This document shows, one piece after another, positions 28,384-34,817 of a DNA stretch of 34,817 nt. Each line of letters opens with the position of its first letter. Position 1 is the first letter of the stretch. The DNA is taken from the IMG/VR virus record IMGVR_UViG_3300025687_000159, positions 1 to 34,817 of that record; one strand, written 5' to 3'. The notes under the pieces were generated by a model. The model saw only the letters and a program-made list of their open reading frames with translations, had not been told where the DNA came from and did not search any database. Position numbers and translations under genes: made by a program. This DNA is from a virus.

Positions 28384-30030
28384 ATGAGCATCGTACTCGC
28401 GTCAAGCCCACAAGAGCGACGTGCTTTGAGCGCTGTTTCGCCTGTATTTTTCGACACTTACTACTGCGGAATGAGGTTCGCTGAACATCGTAAGACGTGG
28501 TTTAGTCGCTTTGATAAAGCGTGGCAAGTAGCGAAAGAGACTAAGGAAAAAGGCCGCTTGTTGGTACTCGCCCCTCGTGATCATGGAAAAACTGAGGCGG
28601 CGATCACGTATGCGGTCAGGGCGATCTTGCTCAATCGAAACGTCCGCATCCTGTGGATATGTGAGAGCGCGGCACAGGCGGAGAAGCGTATGAGGCGCGT
28701 CAAGGCGCTCTTACGAACAGAGCGAGTCATCGAGGACTGGGCGAGCGATCCGGCGAGCGGGTGTACGCCACTTGAGAGCGAGGACGCGCCTTGGACGCAG
28801 ACTCAAGTGTACGTCCCACGTCAGCTTGAGAGCGTCGATCCTACGCTGACCTCGATCGGCTCTGGTGGCGCTGTGACCGGTGCTCACTTTGATCTGATCC
28901 TTGCGGATGACCTTGAGTCGGACACGACGACGTACACAGCGAGCCAACGCGACAAGACTAAGCGGTGGTTTAGAGCGACGGTGCTTCCGATGCTCACACG
29001 AGGTGGGCTGATCGTCTGTATCGGTACTCGCAAGCACTACGGCGACCTCTACGGCGACATCCTCAACGATCCCTCATGGAGCGTTCTTGACGATCCAGCG
29101 ATCATCAAGTGGCCTACGTCGCACCGCTTCATCATGGAGGAGCGCGACGGACGAGAGATCATCACCGACGTCGCTGTTGAGGGTGACTCACAGGTGCTGT
29201 GGCCGGAGGAGAGGCCGATCAAGTACCTGCTAAGAGAGCGTCGTTCGATGGGCTCACAGCTCTTTGCGCGTGAGTTTCAGAACCAAGTACAAGACGACTC
29301 AGCGGCGGCGTTCCGATACGAGTGGCTTGAGAGCGCGAAGAAGCGCGGCGCGAACCTCTCGCTGTACGAGCTCCCGGACGTCAAAAACCTTGAGATCGTG
29401 CAAGGTTGGGACTTCTCGCTTGTGCAGAGCGCCGCCGATGCAGAGAAGCGCGACACGGACTTCACGGTGGGGACGACGTGGGCGCGTGATCCGGCGAACG
29501 GTGATCACTATCTGCTCGGTCTATATAGGAAAAGAGGACTCAGCGCCTCAGAGCTTCGTGGCGCGGTGATCAGCGAGTTCGAGCGCTTTCGTGGTCGCGT
29601 CCGCTCAGTCGCTGTGGAGCGCAATGCGTTCGGCGAGCTCCACTACGTCGGACTCCAACAAACAACCGACCTTCCCCTCGTGGGGCACGTCACCACAGGA
29701 AAAAAGAAGGCTGATCCCTGGGAAGGCGTCGCGTCGCTCGGCGTACTCTTTGAGCGCGATAAAGTGGTCTTTCCGACGGCGACGTCAAGAGACCGAGAGA
29801 TCATTGAGCCGCTGATCCAAGAGCTCTGGGGACTTGGACGTGAGAAGCACGACGACACGGTGATGAGTCTGTGGATCGCTCACAGCGTCTTGAGGCTTGA
29901 GCGTTTTCAACATCGCTACATCGACTCACAGGGGCGTGAGGTCGACAGCGACGGCGCGGTCGAGGAGCATCCCAACGACGGCCTCGACGACTTTTGGGTG
30001 GATGTATTAAGCAAGGGCGATGCGTGGTAG
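28384..30030 (+). CDS. terL: Large terminase subunit
   Basis: A 548-residue protein with GGGAGG before ATG. ATPase: Walker A APRDHGKTE (63-71), Walker B FDLILADDLE (Asp175, Asp176), and the coupling motif IGTR (213-216). Nuclease: Asp343 in QGWDFSLVQ, Glu412 in VAVERNAFGE and the HDDTVMSLWIA motif with Asp490/Asp491, the RNase H-like catalytic set. The C-terminal 40 residues are acidic. It cuts concatemeric DNA and pumps it into the prohead. Unusually, it is on the opposite strand and about 16 kb from the portal, next to the fibre gene. Confidence 0.96.
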   Translation: MSIVLASSPQERRALSAVSPVFFDTYYCGMRFAEHRKTWFSRFDKAWQVAKETKEKGRLLVLAPRDHGKTEAAITYAVRAILLNRNVRILWICESAAQAEKRMRRVKALLRTERVIEDWASDPASGCTPLESEDAPWTQTQVYVPRQLESVDPTLTSIGSGGAVTGAHFDLILADDLESDTTTYTASQRDKTKRWFRATVLPMLTRGGLIVCIGTRKHYGDLYGDILNDPSWSVLDDPAIIKWPTSHRFIMEERDGREIITDVAVEGDSQVLWPEERPIKYLLRERRSMGSQLFAREFQNQVQDDSAAAFRYEWLESAKKRGANLSLYELPDVKNLEIVQGWDFSLVQSAADAEKRDTDFTVGTTWARDPANGDHYLLGLYRKRGLSASELRGAVISEFERFRGRVRSVAVERNAFGELHYVGLQQTTDLPLVGHVTTGKKKADPWEGVASLGVLFERDKVVFPTATSRDREIIEPLIQELWGLGREKHDDTVMSLWIAHSVLRLERFQHRYIDSQGREVDSDGAVEEHPNDGLDDFWVDVLSKGDAW

Positions 30031-30087
30031 TTTTGCGCGTGATATGATCAACACTTACAATGCTACTAGAGACACAAGGAGACGCCG

Positions 30088-30414
30088 ATGAGCGCATACA
30101 AGACAGTCACCCTCAGCCGTACCGGTGACGGCGAGCTCTCGTTCACGCCAGCCGTGCTAGGTTGGCGGCCTGACAGCTACCCTGCCAATATGCAGATCAC
30201 TGTGAGCGGCCTCAATGGGGGGACGTTCGACGTCTACATTCTACCGGCCGACGATGACACATATCGTCTCGCCTATGAAGCCGCGACCGAAGCAGACATC
30301 GCTGTGATCGCCGGCAAAGAAGCACCTCTCGTCGCCGCTGTAGCGCTCGTCGTGGCAGGCACAAGCGGCGCGACGGTCACCGCGAGGCTGACTCTTTGGG
30401 AGAGGGGTATCTAA
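30088..30414 (+). CDS. Unknown 108-aa protein before tail fibre
   Basis: Starts MSAYKTVTLSRTGDGELSFT with ACAAGGAGACGCCG before ATG. Beta-rich and Gly/Ala/Val-rich (MQITVSGLNGGTFDVYILPA, AAVALVVAGTSGATVTARLT), looking like one small beta-sandwich. It begins 57 bp after the terminase and ends just before the fibre start, so it is probably a virion component such as a fibre base or decoration protein. No family recognised. Confidence 0.72.
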   Translation: MSAYKTVTLSRTGDGELSFTPAVLGWRPDSYPANMQITVSGLNGGTFDVYILPADDDTYRLAYEAATEADIAVIAGKEAPLVAAVALVVAGTSGATVTARLTLWERGI

Positions 30415-30415
30415 G

Positions 30416-33400
30416 ATGCCGATTTTACGTTTGTTTACGAGCGCCGGCACAGGCGCAACAGTCCCAGACGCGACAACAACGACAGCAGGCAAAGTCCGTT
30501 TGGCGACGATCGCCGAGGCCAACGGCACAAGCGAGCTGATCGCTGTCACACCGGCAGGTCTCCAAGCGGAGCTCGCCGGGCTCACAGGCGGTATGGAGTT
30601 CAAAGGCGCGTATGACATCGGCATCGGCGTCCCAGACCTCACCACCGGCTCGACGAAAAAGGGCGACTATTATGTCGTGACCAACGTCAAGCTGAACCCC
30701 ACCGACACCAACGTCACAAAAGAGCTTTACGGTCAAGAGTGGGCCGTTGGAGATCACCTCGTCGTGACTCGTGACATCGCGAGCGGCGAGACTGACTACG
30801 ACGACGCGATCACGAAGGTTGATAACAGCGAGTCGATCAGCGTCCTCACCGATCTTCTCGACGTTGCGATCAGCGCTGAGGCTGATGGACAGGTCTTGGT
30901 GTACGACGGCACAGGTGAGGAGTGGATCAATCGTGAGCTGACCGTCGCCGACGTGCTCAACGCGGTCACGCAAGCCGACCACGACGCGCTCGCCGCTCGT
31001 GTGACGGTGAACGAGGGTGACATCAGCTCGATTGACGGTCGCCTCACGACCGCTGAGGGCGAGATCAACGCACTTCAGACTGAGCAAGCGACGATAGAGA
31101 GTCACGTTGGCTTGAACAGCAACGGCTCGTATACGCCAGACCCCACCGCAAACTACATCAGCACAGCTACAACGCTGAAACAAGCGGACAGCATCCTCGA
31201 CGATCAAATCAAAATCAACCGAGACAGCTTGAGCTCGCTGAGTAGCAGAGTGGCGACAACGGAGAGCGAGACCGCCTCGCTCCAAAGTGAGCTCGACGCC
31301 ACACAGAGCGGCGCCGGTCTTGCGGCTGATGGGCAGTACATCACCTCACCGTCGGCAAACTACATCGCCAGCGCGACGAGCCTACGTGGGGCTGACACGT
31401 TGCTCGACGCTCAAGTAAAGCTGAACGCGAACGGCGTCGCGAGCCTTCAGTTCGAGCTCAACACCACACAGAGCGGTGCAGGGCTGACAAGCGGTGGTGC
31501 GTACATCGTGGACGGCGACGCCAACTACATCGCGAGCGCGACCAACCTCGCCGACGCGGACACGTTGCTTGATGCGAAGCTCAAAGAGACTCGCGACATC
31601 GTGGACAATCTAGGCGCAAACAGCGTCGCTTCTGTGAACGGCGTCTCACCTGTCTCTGGTGACGTGACTGTGGGTGGCGCTGACATCGACACAGCGCACA
31701 CCGCATCAAACTACACAGCAAGCGCCGCTGACCTCGACTCGCACCTCAGCGGTGTTGACACTGAGCTCGGCGCGCTACAGACGCAGATCACGAGCAACGA
31801 CGGCGACATCAGCTCGCTTGATGGGCGTGTGACAACCAACGAAGGCGACATCACAGCGCTCGATGGTCGCCTCACGACCGCAGAGGGCGACATCAACGGC
31901 CTACAGACCGAGCTCGACGCTACACAGGGCGGTGCAGGTCTTGAGGCGAACGGCGCTTACGTCGCCAACGTCTCGACCAACTACATCGGCGCTGTCTCAT
32001 CGCTCAAGGGAGCAGATGAGGCGCTCGACGCGAAGCTCAAAGAGACACGCGACCTCGTCGATAACTTCAGCACGAACAACGTCGCCTCAGTGAATGGCAT
32101 CTCGCCTGTCTCTGGTGATGTGACTGTGGGGGGCGCTGACATCGAGACAGCGCACACCGCAGTGAACTACACAGCGTCGTCCGCTGATCTCGACGCTCAC
32201 CTCGCAGGGCTCGACACTGAGGTCGGCCTCGCGGTCAACAGCGTCAATACGGTCACGCCCACCGATGGAGCGCTTACGCTTGGCGGCGCGGACATCGACA
32301 CAGCGCACACCGCGAGCGACTACACCGCGAGCGCCGCCGACCTCGACTCTCACCTCGCAGGCATTGACACACGCCTCAGTGAGAAGGCTAACAGCGCCGA
32401 CCTAGCGGACATCGCGACAAGCGGAGCGGCGAGCGACGCGAGCGTGAGCGCGACGCCCACCGAGTACAGCGCCGCGACCGCTGACGTTGAGGCGCACCTC
32501 GCCGGTATTGATACGCGCCTCGCCGACAAAGCGAACAGCGCTGATCTCGCAGACATCGCGACAAGCGGAGCGGCGAGCGACGCAAGCGTCGCCGCAACGC
32601 CGACAAACTACACGAGCGCGAGCGCCGACGTTGAGGCGCACCTCTCAGGCATCGACACCAAGCTCGGCACCTTAGAGACAGCGACCGTCAACAACATCGC
32701 CGCTGTGGACGGCAACATCACCATCGGCGGCGCTGACATCGACACAGCGCACACGGCTGTCAACTACACAGCGAGCGCCGCTGATCTCGACTCGCACCTC
32801 GCAGGGCTCGACACGGAGCTCGGCCTCGCGGTCAACAGCGTTAATACGGTCACGCCCACCGACGGCGCGCTTACGCTTGGCGGCGCTGACATCGACACAG
32901 CCCACACGGCTGTCAACTACACAGCGGCGTCCGCTGACCTCGACGCTCATCTTGCTGGACTCGACACAGCGGTCGGCCTCAAGGCGAACAGCGCCGATCT
33001 CGCAGACATCGCCACGAGCGGTCTCGCGTCGGACGCTGACGTGGGGCAGACCGGCCCACTCGACCCCGGTAAATATGTTTCCGCCGGCGCTTCTGTTCTC
33101 GACCACCTCACCGGCATCGCACAATATATGGCGACGGTGAACGGCGAGGCGCTGATCCAAGAGATAAAGAACAACCTCGCTGTCGATGCGATCACCCCGT
33201 TCGACTCGGCGAGTTCGCTGATCTACTATACACCAGCGAGCAACGAGACAGCGTTCACCGTCGCCTTGCCAGACATGGCAAACGAGACGATCACCGAGGT
33301 GAACAAGCTCGCGCCAAACATCTATTTTTACAACCGAGGGCAGGCTGACCTCACGTTCACAATCGTCACCACAGAGGCGAACGTGAACGGCGTTGATCTG

Positions 33401-34817
33401 CTCACATACTTCCACGCGCTCAACGACTTCGATCACACGACGACAGGACTCGGTGCAGGTGTCACGTCGTTCGTTGTACCGAAGCAGACAGGCGTCGCGC
33501 TCCACCGTAAGATCACCTTTGTCTCTGGTGTCACCGAGCGCGTCGATTATCTGTTCTTGAGCGTCGAGTCACTCAGCAGTCTTGGCGACGTTGATCTAAC
33601 TGGTGTGGCCGATGGCGACGCACTCGTCTATGACGCGACCTCATCAAAGTTCGTCGTGTCTCCCCTCGGCACGACGAGCGTGAGCTCAGTGAACGGCGTC
33701 TCCCCTGTTGGCGGTGACGTGACGCTTGGTGGCGCAGACATCGACACAGCGCACACGGCGGTCGGCTACACAGCGGCGGCGGCTGATCTCGACTCTCACC
33801 TCGCAGGCATCGACACGAGCCTACAAGGCAAGTCGCTTGTCAGCGCGTCGATCATCACAGGCGCCGGTCTTGAGGAAGATGGCTCGTATCTCGCCAACGG
33901 CGCGACCAACTACCTCGACACCGCGACGTCGCTCAAAGATGCAGATGAGGCGCTTGACGCTGAGCTCGCCCTCAAAGCGAACATCGCCTCGCCTGCTCTG
34001 ACCGGTACGCCGACAGCGCCCACAGCGTCTCTCGGTACGAACACAACGCAGATCGCGACCACAGCCTTCGTCGCGTCTGGGCTCGCCCTCAAAGCGAACA
34101 TCGCCTCACCTGCTCTGACCGGTACGCCGACAGCGCCCACAGCGGCTCAAGGCACGAACACAACGCAGATCGCGACCACAGCCTTCGTCGCCACCGAGCT
34201 GAGTGCGTTGAGCACGACCGCCGCAGGTGCAGAGGGTGTGATCCAAGTGAGCGACGGCTCGGCAGGCTTCAGCGCTGGTCAATGGTCACTCAACGCGACG
34301 AGCGGCGCGTTCCTCCCAGACGGCAACAGCACACGCGACATTGGATCAGCGAGCGCTCGCGCCAAAGACGCCTACCTCAACGCGCTCAAGGTCGGCGCTA
34401 GTCAGCTCGACGTGTCGATTGACGGCACTAGTGGCCGTCTCGTCGCTGGTGGTGGCACAACGGCGCTCACAGCCGACTCAGCGGAGATCGTCCTCTCAAG
34501 CGACCTTGCGACTGTGGCGACGAGCGGCGACTACGCTGACCTGAGCAACGCCCCCACGTCGTTCATCAACAGCGCCTCATTCATCACCGACGCCGACGCG
34601 CTGACGCTTGAGAGCGGTAAGCATTACATCATCGGCACAGCGACAGGCTCGACCAAGACGATGACGCTCCCAAGCGTGACAAACAACGGCGAGTACATCC
34701 GCGTGACGAACTGGGGTCTCGGTGAGCTCGTCATTCAAGTCGATCAAGCCGACACCAACGCTTACCTGCTCGTCGGCCAAAGCATCACGCTGAACGGACA
34801 AGTCACCGTCGAGTCAA
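30416..34817 (+). CDS. Giant repetitive tail fibre, 3' end cut by window edge
   Basis: An open frame from ATG 30416 (MPILRLFTSAGTGATV; AGAGGGG upstream) stays open for 1467 codons to the window end. The first 180 residues contain fibre-like AGKVRLATIAEANGTSELIA and VTPAGLQAELAG motifs. Then come Asp/Ala/Thr/Leu repeats: at least six units of GGADI(D/E)TAHTA-x-x-YTA...DLD(S/A)HL-x-G, two shorter relatives, units with SGAGL...NYI..A.SLK.AD, and NEGDISSLDGRVTT coiled-coil units. Near the end are two 39-residue repeats with ASPALTGTPTAPTA and TTQIATTAFVA, typical of phage tail fibres. The DNA repeats are equally clear. It would form a trimeric fibre contacting the host; receptor-binding and chaperone domains lie beyond the window. 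Confidence 0.9.
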   Translation, partial: MPILRLFTSAGTGATVPDATTTTAGKVRLATIAEANGTSELIAVTPAGLQAELAGLTGGMEFKGAYDIGIGVPDLTTGSTKKGDYYVVTNVKLNPTDTNVTKELYGQEWAVGDHLVVTRDIASGETDYDDAITKVDNSESISVLTDLLDVAISAEADGQVLVYDGTGEEWINRELTVADVLNAVTQADHDALAARVTVNEGDISSIDGRLTTAEGEINALQTEQATIESHVGLNSNGSYTPDPTANYISTATTLKQADSILDDQIKINRDSLSSLSSRVATTESETASLQSELDATQSGAGLAADGQYITSPSANYIASATSLRGADTLLDAQVKLNANGVASLQFELNTTQSGAGLTSGGAYIVDGDANYIASATNLADADTLLDAKLKETRDIVDNLGANSVASVNGVSPVSGDVTVGGADIDTAHTASNYTASAADLDSHLSGVDTELGALQTQITSNDGDISSLDGRVTTNEGDITALDGRLTTAEGDINGLQTELDATQGGAGLEANGAYVANVSTNYIGAVSSLKGADEALDAKLKETRDLVDNFSTNNVASVNGISPVSGDVTVGGADIETAHTAVNYTASSADLDAHLAGLDTEVGLAVNSVNTVTPTDGALTLGGADIDTAHTASDYTASAADLDSHLAGIDTRLSEKANSADLADIATSGAASDASVSATPTEYSAATADVEAHLAGIDTRLADKANSADLADIATSGAASDASVAATPTNYTSASADVEAHLSGIDTKLGTLETATVNNIAAVDGNITIGGADIDTAHTAVNYTASAADLDSHLAGLDTELGLAVNSVNTVTPTDGALTLGGADIDTAHTAVNYTAASADLDAHLAGLDTAVGLKANSADLADIATSGLASDADVGQTGPLDPGKYVSAGASVLDHLTGIAQYMATVNGEALIQEIKNNLAVDAITPFDSASSLIYYTPASNETAFTVALPDMANETITEVNKLAPNIYFYNRGQADLTFTIVTTEANVNGVDLLTYFHALNDFDHTTTGLGAGVTSFVVPKQTGVALHRKITFVSGVTERVDYLFLSVESLSSLGDVDLTGVADGDALVYDATSSKFVVSPLGTTSVSSVNGVSPVGGDVTLGGADIDTAHTAVGYTAAAADLDSHLAGIDTSLQGKSLVSASIITGAGLEEDGSYLANGATNYLDTATSLKDADEALDAELALKANIASPALTGTPTAPTASLGTNTTQIATTAFVASGLALKANIASPALTGTPTAPTAAQGTNTTQIATTAFVATELSALSTTAAGAEGVIQVSDGSAGFSAGQWSLNATSGAFLPDGNSTRDIGSASARAKDAYLNALKVGASQLDVSIDGTSGRLVAGGGTTALTADSAEIVLSSDLATVATSGDYADLSNAPTSFINSASFITDADALTLESGKHYIIGTATGSTKTMTLPSVTNNGEYIRVTNWGLGELVIQVDQADTNAYLLVGQSITLNGQVTVES
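33964..34197 (+). repeat. 117-bp tandem direct repeat in fibre gene
   Basis: Two head-to-tail 117-bp units (33964-34080 and 34081-34197), nearly identical, encode two 39-residue ALKANIASPALTGTPTAPTA blocks. Length is a multiple of three, so unit gain or loss keeps the frame. Confidence 0.92.

Noticed and set aside
30425-31285. 286-aa minus-strand ORF antisense to the fibre
   Set aside because: No start signals; the plus frame stays open for 1467 codons with fibre motifs.
32672-33505. 277-aa minus-strand ORF antisense to the fibre
   Set aside because: Shadow of the repeat units; repetitive Val/Asp/Cys-rich translation and no SD.

Overview
The window is part of the genome of a tailed double-stranded DNA phage (Caudoviricetes), or a prophage or metagenomic contig of one. 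It carries a nearly complete head module (portal, MuF-type head protein, prohead protease, scaffold-like protein, HK97-fold major capsid, connector proteins), a large terminase, a probable small terminase, a giant repetitive tail fibre, two peptidoglycan-active enzymes and phage-type replication and nucleotide genes. I see no ribosomal RNA, tRNA, integrase or transposase. Genes are tightly packed, with many ATGA, GTGA or TGATG overlaps. GC is high (about 60% by eye) and clear GGAG-type Shine-Dalgarno sites point to a bacterial host, but the sequence does not name that host.

Layout. (a) 1-13226, minus strand: dCMP deaminase and three overlapping membrane micro-ORFs, then M15 peptidase, portal, two conserved phage proteins, a 587-aa polyvalent structural protein, MuF head protein, prohead protease, scaffold-like protein, major capsid, connector/neck proteins and a gene cut by the window edge. 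(b) 13281-14866: a small acidic ORF (plus), then on the minus strand a sigma-factor-like protein, a DUF3310 protein and an HTH protein. (c) 14958-18056, plus strand: an unknown protein, the DnaN sliding clamp, a T/E-rich protein and a pentapeptide-repeat protein; the last two are preceded by an identical 57-bp leader. (d) 18120-19261, minus strand: an unknown protein and a small-terminase candidate. (e) 19262-20354: about 1.1 kb without convincing genes, holding eleven copies of ATGTAGTT/AACTACAT and two copies of a 16-bp palindromic element. (f) 20355-23989, minus strand: a membrane coiled-coil protein, a protein with four HTH modules, a second pentapeptide protein, two unknown proteins and a deoxynucleoside kinase. 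(g) 24045-27899, plus strand: RecU-like resolvase, ThyX and class II ribonucleotide reductase with a mini-intein at the catalytic cysteine. (h) 27902-28339, minus strand: lytic transglycosylase. (i) 28384-34817, plus strand: large terminase, a small protein and a tail fibre of at least 1467 codons that runs off the window.

How it works together. dCMP deaminase, deoxynucleoside kinase, ThyX and NrdJ would supply dNTPs (especially dTTP) for a replisome that uses a phage-encoded clamp; RecU would resolve branched DNA before packaging. The terminase packages DNA through the portal into a prohead built from capsid and scaffold and matured by the protease. The M15 peptidase, transglycosylase and small membrane proteins are candidates for entry or lysis. 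Transcription is probably controlled by the sigma-like protein, the HTH proteins and at least two families of repeated promoter-like elements. Least familiar are the four-HTH protein, the repeat-rich intergenic region, the duplicated leader and promoter cassettes, and the micro-ORF chain.
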